Shown: positions 32,954-43,900 of the stretch, one piece after another | Position numbering within the stretch: position 1 is the stretch's first letter | Layout of the letters: every line of letters begins with the position of its first letter | Source: Gammaproteobacteria bacterium | Lineage (GTDB): Bacteria > Pseudomonadota > Gammaproteobacteria > Xanthomonadales > Wenzhouxiangellaceae | NCBI GenBank assembly: GCA_003560975.1 | Contig: PWJA01000176.1 | Coordinates: 1-55,712, forward strand | Length of the DNA: 55,712 nt | Direction: 5' to 3' | Notes under the pieces: generated by a model | The model's database searches: none | The model's input: only the letters and a program-made list of their open reading frames with translations | Told to the model about the DNA's origin: nothing | Made by a program: the position numbers and the translations under genes

Positions 32954-34408
32954 ATGGAAGCCGCAGTGAACAGCCTTCGAACACGACTCATCGTGCAGAT
33001 CCTCCTTCCCCTGACGCTGCTCGCCGCCGCCGTGGTCTGGATGACGTTTCACGCCGTGGAAGGCTTGATCGAGCGCCGCCTGGAAAAGGAAATCGAACTG
33101 GTCGCCAGGGCCATCCGCATGCCGGTACAGCAGGCCTACGCCGAAGGTGATCTGGTTCGCGTTGCCCAGTCGCTGAATGCCGTGTTTGAAATCGGCCGGG
33201 TCTATGGCGCCAACGTGTATGACGCCGACGGGCGGCGGGTGGTGATCGCCGGCGATGCCCGGCCCGGCCCGCGCGAGCAGGTGCAGGCAGCCGAGCTGGT
33301 CGAACTGGGCATGGAGGTGGGGGAATACGCCCGGCTGGGCGGCGAGGCGGTGTACTCGTATTTCGTCCCGCTCACCGGTGCAACCGGCCGCATCATCGGC
33401 CTGCTCCAGGTCGTGCGCCAGGAAAGCGACATGGCGGTTCAGCTGGCCCAGGTCCGGCAACGCGGCTGGTGGGTCTGGGGCGGAGTGGTGGTGCTCATGA
33501 TCCTGGTCGTGCTGATCGGTCATCGTCAGGCGGTAAGCCGGCACGTTCGCTCGCTGCTCGAAAGCATGGGCCGGGTCGAGGCCGGTGACCGGGCGCATCG
33601 GGCCGACGTCCACGGGCCATCGGAACTGGCGAATCTTGGTGCCGGGCTGAATCGCATGCTCGACGCCATTGCGGCCATGGAGCGCCAGCTCGATCAGCAG
33701 CGTCGAGAACACCTGACGATGACCGAGCGTCTGCGCGAGCAGGAGAAACTGGCCGCGCTGGGCCGCTTCTCATCCGGGGTTGCGCACGAGCTTGGCGCGC
33801 CGTTGACGGTGATCGACGGCGATGCTCGCCGGCTGGAGCAAAGCGCGAATATCGACGACGACGCGCGCCGCCGACTGGCCCGAATGCGCAACCAGATCCA
33901 GCGCACCCGGCAGCTGATCGGCCAGCTGATGGAATTCGTCCGCGGGGATTCGCCCGCCCCCCGGCCGATCCGCGTGGCCCGTTTGTTCGAACGGTTGCTG
34001 GGCGCAATCGCACCCGAGCGCGAGAGCCGCGCGGTGGATGTCTCAGCGAGCGCCGGCCCGCAGGATCTCGAGATTTCGGGCTATGAGGTGCGCATCGAGC
34101 ACGCCCTGCTCAACCTGGTCAGGAACGCCCTGCAGTCGGCGAGCCGACAGGTTCGGATCCATGCCGATCGCGACGAAGGCGGGCGGGTCTGGCTCCGCGT
34201 GGAAGACGACGGGCCGGGCGTTCCGGAAGACCTGGGCGAGAAGATTTTCGAACCCTTCCATACCCGGCGCCCTGGCGGGGAGGGCACGGGGCTGGGTCTG
34301 GCCATCGTGCGCGCGGTCGCCGAAGAGCACGGCGCCGAGATTGTCGTGGATCGATCGCCAACCCTCGGCGGGGCCCGCTTCACCCTGCGATTCCAGGAGG
34401 TGAACTGA
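32954..34408 (+). CDS. Sensor histidine kinase
   Basis: Two TMs flanking a periplasmic domain, HAMP, FSSGVAHELGAPLTVIDGDARRLE H-box, GPGVPEDLGEKIFEPF, GTGLGLAI. Confidence 0.93.
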   Translation: MEAAVNSLRTRLIVQILLPLTLLAAAVVWMTFHAVEGLIERRLEKEIELVARAIRMPVQQAYAEGDLVRVAQSLNAVFEIGRVYGANVYDADGRRVVIAGDARPGPREQVQAAELVELGMEVGEYARLGGEAVYSYFVPLTGATGRIIGLLQVVRQESDMAVQLAQVRQRGWWVWGGVVVLMILVVLIGHRQAVSRHVRSLLESMGRVEAGDRAHRADVHGPSELANLGAGLNRMLDAIAAMERQLDQQRREHLTMTERLREQEKLAALGRFSSGVAHELGAPLTVIDGDARRLEQSANIDDDARRRLARMRNQIQRTRQLIGQLMEFVRGDSPAPRPIRVARLFERLLGAIAPERESRAVDVSASAGPQDLEISGYEVRIEHALLNLVRNALQSASRQVRIHADRDEGGRVWLRVEDDGPGVPEDLGEKIFEPFHTRRPGGEGTGLGLAIVRAVAEEHGAEIVVDRSPTLGGARFTLRFQEVN

Positions 34409-35790
34409 TGGCCGAGCCAACCCGCGTGATGGTGGTCGAAGACGATGCGGCGCTGGCCGAACTGCTGGTCGAGGAGCTCGAGGCCGAAGGCTACCGCGCC
34501 CTGGCCTTCGCCAGCGCCGAGGCGGCGCTGGAGTCATACGACCGGATCGAGCCGGAGCTGGTCGTCAGCGATCTGCAGTTGCCGGGTGCCGACGGCCTGG
34601 CCTTGCTCGAGGAGATCCGCTCGCGAGCGTATCCGCCGGCGCTGCTGATGATCAGTGCGTACGGCACGGTGGATCGCGCCGTTGCGGCGCTCAAGGCGGG
34701 CGCGGACAACTTTCTGACCAAGCCGCTGGACATGGATCACTTCATGCTGAGCGTGGAGCGTCTGCTGGCCCATCGTCGCCTGCACGACCAGGTGCGTCAC
34801 TACCGTGAGGCCTTCGAGGACGAGGGTTTTCACGGGATCGAAGGAACCAGCGCGGTCATGCTGGCGTTGTTCGAGCGCATTCGCAAGATTGCCCGTGCCG
34901 ACGGACCGGTGCTGATCAGCGGTGAATCGGGCACCGGCAAGGATCTGGTGGCCCGAGCGATACACGCCGAGAGCGGGCGCGCCGACCGCCCTTTCCTTGC
35001 GGTCAACTGCGCCGGGGTGCCGGCCGAGCTTCTCGAAAGCGAGTTTTTCGGTCACTCGGCCGGCGCGTTCTCCGGAGCGGATCAGGCCCGTCCCGGTCTG
35101 TTTCGCGAAGCCGACGGCGGCAGCCTGTTCCTGGACGAGATCGGAGAGATGCCCATTGCCCTGCAGGCCAAGCTGCTTCGGGCCCTGCAGGATGGCCAGA
35201 TTCGTCCGGTGGGGGCAGACCGGGAGTACGCCGTCGACGTCCGCCTGATCGCGGCTACCAACGTGGATCTGCCGGAAAAGGTTGCCGCCGGCACGTTTCG
35301 GGAAGACCTGTACTACCGGCTCGAAGCCTTTCAGCTGGAGTTGCCGCCTCTGCGCGAACGCAGCGACGACATGGAGCTGCTGGCCATGCGCTTCATGGCT
35401 CGCTTCGCCGCCGCTCGCCAGCGGCCGGCCCGAACCCTGTCGGAGCGAACCATTGCCCTGATGCGGGCCTATCCCTGGCCCGGCAATGTGCGCGAGCTGC
35501 GCAATGCCATGGAGCGAGCCGTCACTTTCTGCGATCAGGCCGAGATTGCCCCGGAGCATTTGCCCGAGCGCATCCGCCGGGTCAGCCGGTCGCCGGCCAG
35601 CGGGGCTTCCGGCGTTCCGGAGCCGCTCCTTGAGGGCGATTTGCTGCCCAGCCTGAACGAGCTTCGGCGGCGCTACGTCCGCTATGTTCTGGAGCGTGTG
35701 GAGGGCAACAAACGGCGTGCGGCGGCCTTGCTGGGCGTGGGTCGAAGAACCCTGTATCGCTGGCTCGAGGAAGACGAGCCCGGGGCATGA
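34408..35790 (+). CDS. Sigma-54-dependent response regulator
   Basis: Receiver ([18 protein letters not shown]), AAA+ [28 protein letters not shown] (GAFTGA loop variant), C-terminal Fis-type HTH. Confidence 0.96.
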   Translation: MAEPTRVMVVEDDAALAELLVEELEAEGYRALAFASAEAALESYDRIEPELVVSDLQLPGADGLALLEEIRSRAYPPALLMISAYGTVDRAVAALKAGADNFLTKPLDMDHFMLSVERLLAHRRLHDQVRHYREAFEDEGFHGIEGTSAVMLALFERIRKIARADGPVLISGESGTGKDLVARAIHAESGRADRPFLAVNCAGVPAELLESEFFGHSAGAFSGADQARPGLFREADGGSLFLDEIGEMPIALQAKLLRALQDGQIRPVGADREYAVDVRLIAATNVDLPEKVAAGTFREDLYYRLEAFQLELPPLRERSDDMELLAMRFMARFAAARQRPARTLSERTIALMRAYPWPGNVRELRNAMERAVTFCDQAEIAPEHLPERIRRVSRSPASGASGVPEPLLEGDLLPSLNELRRRYVRYVLERVEGNKRRAAALLGVGRRTLYRWLEEDEPGA

Positions 35791-35860
35791 TTCAGACGGC
35801 GTTCAGGGCCGACCGGCACACTGGCGCTACACTGTTGTTGTTTAAGTTTACGGAGACGTC

Positions 35861-36529
35861 ATGATGCTGCAGCGAACTGCTCGATCCATACTTCTCGGGT
35901 TCAGCGTGGCCCTGCTTGCCGCATGCGCCACCACGACCGACCCCTGGACCGGCGAGCCGCGGCCGACCCGGACCGGGCAAGGTGCGGCCGTCGGGGCCGG
36001 CATCGGTGCGGTCATCGGGGCCATCTCGGGCGGAGATCGAGTCAAGCGGGCGGCGATCGGAGCCGGTCTGGGCGCGCTGACCGGTGCGGCGGTCGGAAAC
36101 TACATGGACCGCAACGAACAGGCGCTTAGAGAGCAGCTGGACGGGACGGGCGTCAGCGTGACCCGGCGCGGCGACGACATCATCCTGAACATGCCCGGTC
36201 ACGTCACGTTCGACTTCGACTCGGCCGCGCTCAAGCCGGACTTTTTCGAGGTCCTGGATTCGGTGGCCCTGGTCGTACAGGAGTTCGAACAGACCGTGCT
36301 GGTCGTGGATGGTCACACCGACTCCACCGGCAGCCGCAGCTACAACCTGCGCTTGTCCGATGAGCGGGCCGACACGGTGGGCCGGTATCTGTCCGGCCGC
36401 GGCGTCAGTCCGGTCAGGATTGCGACCTACGGCTACGGTCCGGACTATCCGATCGCCAGCAACGACACCGCCGAGGGGCGCGCCATGAACCGGCGGGTCG
36501 AGCTGACCCTCATGCCCTTGACGGGCTGA
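35861..36529 (+). CDS. OmpA-family lipoprotein (YiaD-like)
   Basis: Lipobox ALLAACAT; glycine zipper; VDGHTDSTGSRSYNLRLSDERADTVGRYL. Confidence 0.93.
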   Translation: MMLQRTARSILLGFSVALLAACATTTDPWTGEPRPTRTGQGAAVGAGIGAVIGAISGGDRVKRAAIGAGLGALTGAAVGNYMDRNEQALREQLDGTGVSVTRRGDDIILNMPGHVTFDFDSAALKPDFFEVLDSVALVVQEFEQTVLVVDGHTDSTGSRSYNLRLSDERADTVGRYLSGRGVSPVRIATYGYGPDYPIASNDTAEGRAMNRRVELTLMPLTG

Positions 36530-36555
36530 TGACGGCCCGACCGGCCGCGCCTTGC

Positions 36556-37473
36556 TCAGGAAGCCTGGCGCTGAAGCAGCAGTTCCACCGGCTGGGGCGG
36601 CAGACCGACATCCTCGCGCAGGATGCGATGATCCTCCGGTCCGATTTCCTGGTAGCGTCCGGTTCGGACGGCAGCGGGTAGAAAGACCGGCCCGAAGCGC
36701 ACTCGCTTGAGTCGGGCGACCTGCGCACCGACCGCCTCCCACAAGCGGCGAACCTCGCGATTGCGCCCTTCGAGGATGGTAACCGTGTACCAGGAATGGC
36801 TACCGGTGACTTCGCCGGGAACGATGTCGGAAAAGCTGGCCGGACCGTCTTCCAGTTCCACCCCCGCCCGCAGCTGCTCGATCTGTTCGTCGGATACCGT
36901 TCCGCGAATCCGGCACAGGTACTCGCGGTCGACCCGGCTGGAAGGGTGCATCATGCGGTTGGCCAGTTCGCCGTCGGTCGTGAGCAGCAGCAGGCCGGCG
37001 GTATTGAGATCGAGACGACCGATGGCGATCCAGCGACCGTCGCGCAGGCGCGGAAGCCGGTCGAATACGGTTTTGCGTCCTTCCGGGTCGCTGGTGGTCG
37101 TGACCTCGCCTTCCGGCTTGTGATAGATCAGGGTGCGATGAGCCGGCGATGCGGCGATCACCCGAAGGCTCTTGCCGTCCAGGGAGATCAGGTCGCCGGC
37201 GCTGACCGTGGCCCCGAGCCGGGCAGGCACCTTGTTGATCTGGATTTCACCGCGCTCGATGCGCGTCTCCAGGGCCCGACGGGAGCCCAGGCCTGCGCGC
37301 GCCAACACCTTTTGCAGGCGCTCGCCGCCGTCGAACTGGACAGCCTTTTCGGGCTCAGTCGGACCCGGTCTTCGGCTCGCGCGCTTCCGCTTCGGGCTCG
37401 GGCGAGCTCGGTCCGGCGGGGACTTCGCCGCGACCTTCCTGCGTGGATTCTTCTTCGGTGGTTTCGTTTGCAT
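36556..37473 (-). CDS. rluB: 23S rRNA pseudouridine synthase RluB
   Basis: S4 domain RLQKVLARAGLGSRRALE; GRLDLNTAGLLLLTTDGELANRMMHPS. Confidence 0.93.
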   Translation of the reverse strand: MQTKPPKKNPRRKVAAKSPPDRARPSPKRKRASRRPGPTEPEKAVQFDGGERLQKVLARAGLGSRRALETRIERGEIQINKVPARLGATVSAGDLISLDGKSLRVIAASPAHRTLIYHKPEGEVTTTSDPEGRKTVFDRLPRLRDGRWIAIGRLDLNTAGLLLLTTDGELANRMMHPSSRVDREYLCRIRGTVSDEQIEQLRAGVELEDGPASFSDIVPGEVTGSHSWYTVTILEGRNREVRRLWEAVGAQVARLKRVRFGPVFLPAAVRTGRYQEIGPEDHRILREDVGLPPQPVELLLQRQAS

Positions 37474-38065
37474 GAGACTCCAAAGGGCCGGCTTCAGCCA
37501 TGGCGGGATGGATCAGCTCAAGCTCGGGCTCGAGATTGTCGATGTCCTTGATTTCGGCCAGCGTCGGCAACTCGTCCAGCGACCTGAGATTGAAGTAGTC
37601 GAGGAACGCCCGGCTGGTACCCAGCAGTTCCGGCCGGCCGGGGACGTCGCGATGGCCCACGACCTTGATCCAGTCGCGTTCCTGCAGCGTACGCAGGATG
37701 TTTGCGCTCAGGGAGACGCCCCGGATCTGCTCGATCTCGCCCCGGGTAATCGGCTGACGGTAGGCAATGATGGCCAGGGTTTCGAGCAGCGCGCGCGAGT
37801 AGCGCGGCGTTTTTTCGGTCCACAACTGTGAAATCACCGGCATCAGGCGCGAGCGGATCTGGATTCGGAAACCGCTGCCGACCTCGGTCAGCTCCACGGC
37901 GCGGCCTTCGAGGTCGGCGTCCAGCGCAGCCAGGGCTTCCCGGAGCAGCCCATGGCCGGGTTTTTCTTCGTCCGGAAACAGGGCGTTGAGCTGGTTCAGG
38001 TTCAGTGGCTCGCCGGCTGCGAGGAGAGCGCCTTCGACGACGGTCTTTAGATGAGCAATGTCCAT
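37355..38065 (-). CDS. scpB: Segregation and condensation protein B
   Basis: VVEGALLAAGEPL; SRALLETLAIIAYRQPITRGEIEQIRGV; GRPELLGTSRAFLDYFNL. Confidence 0.94.
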   Translation of the reverse strand: MDIAHLKTVVEGALLAAGEPLNLNQLNALFPDEEKPGHGLLREALAALDADLEGRAVELTEVGSGFRIQIRSRLMPVISQLWTEKTPRYSRALLETLAIIAYRQPITRGEIEQIRGVSLSANILRTLQERDWIKVVGHRDVPGRPELLGTSRAFLDYFNLRSLDELPTLAEIKDIDNLEPELELIHPAMAEAGPLESHANETTEEESTQEGRGEVPAGPSSPEPEAEAREPKTGSD

Positions 38066-38103
38066 GGGCAGTCGTGCTGAAATAGAAGGTCCGGTTGTTT
38101 CGA

Positions 38104-38922
38104 TCAGGTTTCGCTGGGGCTGCGCAGATAAATGGTGCCGAACAATTCCTGCTGGACCAGATCGATGAGATGCTCGCGCAGGAGCTCGAGCAGGGCCAGG
38201 AACGTGACCACGGCCCCGGTGCGCCCCTCATCCAGGTCGAAACACTGACCGAATTCGACGAATTGATTGCTTGAGACCAGGTCGATCACCCGGGTCATGC
38301 GTTCGCGCACGCTCAGCGGTTCGCTCTGAACCTGATGATGAGCGAGGGTATCCGCCCGCGCCATGACCTCGCGCAGGGCCAGCAGCAGCTCGCGCAGATC
38401 GACCTCGGGCGGAAGCCGGATCTGGCCCTGCTCCTCGATCGCGGCCGAGGCCACGACCAGGTCCCGCTCCAGGCGGGGCAGGGCGTCAAGATCGTCGGCC
38501 GCCTGCTTGAAGCGTTCGTACTCCTGGAGCCTGCGGATCAGGTCGGCGCGCGGATCATGCTCGTCGTCTTCTTCCGGCTGGGGGCGCGGCAGCAGCATGC
38601 GCGATTTGATTTCAGCCAGGATGGCGGCCATTACCAGGTACTCGGCGGCCAGTTCCAGGCGCATGCCGGCCATCATCTCGATGTAGCCGGTGTATTGCCG
38701 GGTAATTTCAGCGATGGGAATGTCGAGAATGTCCAGGTTCTGGCGTCGGATGAGATACAAGAGCAGATCCAGCGGCCCTTCAAAGGCTTCCAGAAAGACT
38801 TCCAGCGCATCGGGCGGAATGTAGAGATCGTCCGGCAGTTTGAGCAAAGGCTGGCCCTGGACGACGGCGAAGGGCATCTCCTGCTGGGCGGTGGGGCTGC
38901 TTGGCGGCGGGCTGGGCTGCAT
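38104..38922 (-). CDS. scpA: Segregation and condensation protein A
   Basis: FEGPLDLLLYLIRRQNLDILDIPIAEITRQYTGYIE. Confidence 0.94.
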   Translation of the reverse strand: MQPSPPPSSPTAQQEMPFAVVQGQPLLKLPDDLYIPPDALEVFLEAFEGPLDLLLYLIRRQNLDILDIPIAEITRQYTGYIEMMAGMRLELAAEYLVMAAILAEIKSRMLLPRPQPEEDDEHDPRADLIRRLQEYERFKQAADDLDALPRLERDLVVASAAIEEQGQIRLPPEVDLRELLLALREVMARADTLAHHQVQSEPLSVRERMTRVIDLVSSNQFVEFGQCFDLDEGRTGAVVTFLALLELLREHLIDLVQQELFGTIYLRSPSET

Positions 38923-39046
38923 GCCTGCAGTGTAGCGAGTTCCCGTTCGGCCTGCCGGCGCATCGCTGCGGCGCGTGCGCGTGATCGGCGGCCGGACGGG
39001 TACAATCAGGGGCGACGACTGCGACCAAAGGATTCAGAGCGGCATC

Positions 39047-39346
39047 ATGTTCTATTGCATCATCGGATACGACGTAGAAGACAGCCTGGCCAGGCGAGCA
39101 GGGGCGCGAACCGACCATCTCGAGCGCCTGCACAGTCTGTGCGATCAAGGCCGGCTGCTGACGGCAGGTCCCCTGCCGGCCATCGATGCAGCCGATCCCG
39201 GTCCGGCCGGTTTCGCCGGTTCGCTGATCATTGCCGAATTCCCCAGTATGGAAGACGCCCGGCGCTGGGCCGATGAGGATCCCTACGTTCTGGCCGGTGC
39301 CTGGAGCGGCACGGAAGTACACCCCTACAAGGCGGTGCTGCCATGA
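39047..39346 (+). CDS. YciI-family protein
   Basis: HLERLHSLCDQGRLLTAGPLP...PSMEDARRWADEDPYVLAG. Confidence 0.92.
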   Translation: MFYCIIGYDVEDSLARRAGARTDHLERLHSLCDQGRLLTAGPLPAIDAADPGPAGFAGSLIIAEFPSMEDARRWADEDPYVLAGAWSGTEVHPYKAVLP

Positions 39347-39615
39347 CCGAGCAACGCGTCGCCATGATCCGGGCGTGCCTGGAAGAGCAGCTCTGCCCGA
39401 TCGAGCTGGAAATCGTCGATGAATCCCATCTGCACGCCGGCCACCCGGGCGCGCGTGATGGTCGCGGTCATTTCCGCGTGCGCCTGATCAGCGAAGCCTT
39501 CGATGGCCTGCCGCGTCTGGCCCGCCATCGAAAGGTCTATGCGGCCGTCGGCGATCTGATGACGACCGACATCCATGCCCTGAATATTGAGGCAATTTCT
39601 CCAAATGAATCGTAA
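39343..39615 (+). CDS. BolA-family protein
   Basis: VDESHLHAGHPGARDGRGHFRVRLISEAFDG...IHALNIEAISP. Confidence 0.92.
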   Translation: MTEQRVAMIRACLEEQLCPIELEIVDESHLHAGHPGARDGRGHFRVRLISEAFDGLPRLARHRKVYAAVGDLMTTDIHALNIEAISPNES

Positions 39616-40444
39616 CAGTCTATTAATTAGCGTATTTCTAGCAGCTTCCATGCTGTTGCTGTCGGCCTGTCAGCCGACCTCGTCCGATCCGTTCATCGAC
39701 CCTGAAGACGTCATTCTGGTCGAGGTCGACGGTCGTCCCATCTCGCTGCCGATGCTGGAGTACATGATGGCCCAGCGTGGCGTGGACGAAGACGATCACG
39801 AGGCCATGCGCGAGGTTCTCGAGGAGTTGATTCGGCTTCGCGCCGTGGCCAACGCGGCCGAGCAGGACGGCCTGGCCGATCAGTCCGAGGTCCGTGCCCA
39901 GCGCGCCCTGCGCGATATGGAAACGCTGCAGTTGCGCTATTTCAGCCGAATTCACGAAGAATACCCGGTTACGGACGAGGACATCCGGGTCGTGTATGAA
40001 AACCAGCTGCGGCGCTCCGGGGACCGTCAGTTCCGCCTCGAGACCATTGTCTACCCGAGCCAGGCGCAGGCGCTTCTGGCCATTGCGTCGCTGGAGGATG
40101 GCGAGACGGATTTCGCCAGCCTCAGGGAGCAGGCGAGAAGCGATGGTCTGGTGGTCGAACCGACCGGCTGGGTCGACCGTAGCCAGGTTGGCGAGGAACT
40201 GGCGCCGCTGTTTGTCGAGGCCGAGGCCGACGACGTGCTGTCCGCGCCGCTGCAGACGCCGCAGGGATGGCGACTGGTGCGAATTGCCGAGCAACGGGAT
40301 CTGCAGGCCCCGGCTCTGGAGGATGTTCGCGAGGGCATCGCTCGCCAGCTGGTCCGGCAACGCCTGGAGGCCCTGGTCGAGGATCTCTACCAAGCCTCCG
40401 AAATCACTCCCATGCTGCCGCTGGAAGAAGCCGCAGCGGAATAG
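39605..40444 (+). CDS. Parvulin-type peptidylprolyl isomerase (lipoprotein)
   Basis: Lipobox LLLSACQP; EDIRVVYENQL; rotamase-like segment with GETDFASLREQARSDG and GWVDRSQVGEELAPLF. Confidence 0.85.
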   Translation: MNRNSLLISVFLAASMLLLSACQPTSSDPFIDPEDVILVEVDGRPISLPMLEYMMAQRGVDEDDHEAMREVLEELIRLRAVANAAEQDGLADQSEVRAQRALRDMETLQLRYFSRIHEEYPVTDEDIRVVYENQLRRSGDRQFRLETIVYPSQAQALLAIASLEDGETDFASLREQARSDGLVVEPTGWVDRSQVGEELAPLFVEAEADDVLSAPLQTPQGWRLVRIAEQRDLQAPALEDVREGIARQLVRQRLEALVEDLYQASEITPMLPLEEAAAE

Positions 40445-40477
40445 AGCGCGCGGGCTTCGTTCGGACCGTCGGGTCGG

Positions 40478-40867
40478 TCAGGGCAGGGCGACGGCCGGCG
40501 CCGGCTGCCAGTCCCTGGCCCGGTGCTCGGCGACCACGGCGGTGAAAATGCCGCCGCGAACGTTGAAATCGGCGGTCAGACGCATGAAGCGCGGTGCGGT
40601 GGCGTCGACCAGGTCTTCGAGAATGCGGTTGGTGACGGCTTCGTGGAACGCGCCCTCGTCGCGGAAGCTCCAGACGTAGTTTTTCAGCGCCTTGAGTTCG
40701 ACACAGAACTGATCCGGAACGTACTCGAGCAGGAGCTCGGCAAAATCGGGCTGCCCGGTCTTGGGGCACAGGCAGGTAAACTCGGGAATCCGAATCCGGA
40801 TGGTATAATCCCGCGCCGGTTGAGGGTTGGGAAAGACTTCCAGTTCCTTGCTGGGCTGACTTGGCAT
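40478..40867 (-). CDS. queF: NADPH-dependent 7-cyano-7-deazaguanine reductase
   Basis: [48 protein letters not shown]. Confidence 0.97.
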   Translation of the reverse strand: MPSQPSKELEVFPNPQPARDYTIRIRIPEFTCLCPKTGQPDFAELLLEYVPDQFCVELKALKNYVWSFRDEGAFHEAVTNRILEDLVDATAPRFMRLTADFNVRGGIFTAVVAEHRARDWQPAPAVALP

Positions 40868-40954
40868 TTCGATGGTTTCTCCGACCGGCTTTCGATACGC
40901 CGGACGAGCACCGGCAGAGCCGTATTAGAACAAAAACAGCTGACGGATGCGTCA

Positions 40955-43900
40955 ATGCGACTGACCGCAATCAAACTGTCGGGCTTCAAGTCCTTTGTGG
41001 AGCCGACCACGGTACGATTCCCGTCCAACCTGATGGGGATCGTCGGGCCCAATGGCTGTGGAAAATCCAACATCATCGATGCCGTGCGCTGGGTGATGGG
41101 GGAAAGCTCGGCCCGTCAGCTTCGCGGCGAATCCATGAGTGACGTCATTTTTTCCGGATCGAGCGTGCGCAAGCCGGTTGGTACGGCGACCGTTGAACTG
41201 CTGTTTGACAACAGCGACGGCCGGGCCGGCGGTGAGTATGCCGCCTACAGCGAAATTTCCGTCAAGCGCCAGGTCAGTCGGGACGGACAGTCGGTCTATT
41301 CCCTCAACGGCACCCGATGCCGGCGCAGGGACATCACGGATCTGTTCCTCGGCACCGGCCTGGGCCCGCGCAGCTACGCAATCATCGAGCAGGGCATGAT
41401 TTCGCAGATCGTGGAAGCGCGACCGGAGGAATTGCGCGGCTTTCTGGAGGAGGCGGCCGGTGTCTCGCGCTACAAGGAGCGCCGACGCGAGACCGAAAAC
41501 CGGATCCGGCATACCCGGGAAAACCTCGAGCGCCTGCGCGATCTTCGCGAGGAAGTGGGCAAGCAGCTCGAAAAACTGCGCCGGCAGGCGCGCGCGGCCG
41601 AGCGCTATCGCAAGCTCAAGAAACGCTACCGCGAAGACGAGGCCCGTCTGACCGCGCTGCGCTGGCGCGAAACCAGCGCCCTGGCCGAATCGCAACAGGC
41701 CAACCTGGCCAAGGTCGAAACCGCCTTGCAGGCGGCGCTGTCCGGGCAACGATCAGCCGAAAAGGAACTCGAGGCGCTGCGCCAGCAGCAGCACGACGCC
41801 GGCGAGCGGACCGCTTCGATCCAGGCGGAGCTCTACGAGGTGGCCGGCGAGATCGCCCGCCTGGAGCAGGCGATCGAGCACCAGCGCGACATCCGGCAGC
41901 GGCAAAAAGCCGAGTTCAGCGAAACCGAGACGCAGCTCAACGACCTGCAGCAGCATCTGATTCTCGACAAGGCCCAGGTCACCGAGACGTCCGAACGAAT
42001 CGCCCAGCTGCAGCCGGAACTCGAGCAGGCGCGGGCAGCGGAAAAAGAGGCGCTGGCCGCGGCCGAACAGGCCGAACAGGCCCTTGGACACTGGCAGCAA
42101 CAATGGCAGGAGCACCAGCAATCGGCTGCCCAGACCGCCAGCCATGCCGAGCTTCTGCGCCAGCGCATCGAACACCTCGACGACCGCATGGGTCGGGCCG
42201 CCGAGCGGATCAGGAATCTCACCGCCGAGGGCGGGGCAGCGGCCGAGGAAGAGGTGCAGGGCCAGCTGGTGCGGGCGCGCGCCGAACTCGATGCGGCCGA
42301 GCAGAAGCTGCAGACGATGCGCGCCGACGGCGAGCGGGCCGGGGCCGATCGATCGCGCCTGCGCGAACGGATCGAGAGCTTGCGCAACGATCTCGAACAG
42401 GCCCGCGCCGGCCGTCATGAGCGCAGCGCCCGGCTCGATTCGCTGCGCCTGCTCAACCGCGGCGGCGACGAGGACAGTGCGCTGGGCGACTGGCTGCAGG
42501 CCCGCAACATCGATCCGACCCGGCGCGTGTTGAGCCGCATTCGGGTGCGCGACGCGCGCTGGACCGGCGCGGTCGAACACGTTCTGGCCGACTGGCTGCA
42601 GGCCGCGACGGTCGAGCAGCTCGGGCCGCTACTGGACAGTGACCTGCCCGAAACCGGCTTGAGCCTGGTCGCCGATGGCGCGATAGACGCGGTGCCCGGA
42701 AGCCTGGCGGCGCAGACCGAAAACACCGGGGTCCTGGGTCGAAGACTCAATCGAATCCGCTGCGTCGAAAGTCTGGCCGAAGCCCGCACCCTCCTGGCCG
42801 ATCTGGAGCCGCTGGAATCGGTGATCACCCCCGAGGGCTGGTGGCTGGGACCGGGCTGGATGCGCCAGCCCGCCCGCAGCGAGGGAGCTGCCGGGGTGCT
42901 TCGGCGCGAGGCCGAAATCCGTGACCTCGAGCAGCGTCTGGCCAGCGACGCCGAGGCCATCGAGCGGCTCGAGTCCGGGCTGAAAGAAACGCGCGCGCAG
43001 CTGCACGGGACCGAGCAGGAAGCGCAGCGCCTGGACCAGGAGATCCACAAGGGGGAGCGCGAGCGGGCCCAGATCCAGGGCCGGATCAGCGCACTCAATG
43101 GCCGCATCGAGACCCTGGCGCGGCAACGCGAAGCCGTCAACCGGGAGCTCGAACACCTGAAGGCCCGCCAGGCCGAAGATACTGGAGCGGTTGGCACAGC
43201 CCGGTCCGAGCTGCAGGAGGCGATGAGCGCCATGGAGGCAGCCGAGCAGAAACGAGAGCCCTTGTGGCAGGAAAAAAAGCGCCTGCAGGAGGTGCTCGAT
43301 CAGGCCCGCGGCGTGTACCGCGAAAGCAGGGAACGGCGCGAAGCGCTGTCGTTGAAGCTGGAATCCAGCCGCGCCGGACTCGATTCGCTGCGCCAGGCGA
43401 TCGCGAGGATCGACAACCAGGTAGGCCAGCTGCAGTCCCGGTACGTCGAGCTCAGCGAGGCCCTGGCCCAGGGTGATGAGCCGGTCCGTGAACAGCAAAA
43501 ACAGCGCGACGCGCTGCTGGAGCGACGCCTGGATGTCGAAGGACGTCTGCGCAGCGCACGAGAAAAGCTGGAAGAACTGGAGGCCGCCTGGCGCGAGCAG
43601 GACGAGCGCCGCAGGCAAAGCGCGGCCGAGGCCGAAGAGGTGCGCACGCGCCAGTCAGCGCTCCAGCTGGAACTGCACGAGACCCAGCTCAAGGCGCGCT
43701 CGCTGGCCGAGCACGTCGACGAGCTGGAAGGCGACATGGAGTCTCTGCTCGAGACCTTGCCCGACGGCGCCGAGGCGCGCCAGTACCAGGCCGATCTCGA
43801 AGGGCTGGAAGAAAAGATTCGCCGGCTGGAGCCGGTCAACCTGGCCGCCATCGACGAGCACGCGACCGAATCGGAGCGCAAGGACTATCTCGACCGTCAG

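Noticed and set aside
35791-35860. Possible sigma54 -24/-12 promoter upstream of the OmpA-family gene, next to the sigma54 response regulator
   Set aside because: The GGCAC...GC spacing is one nucleotide off and the -12 element is poor.
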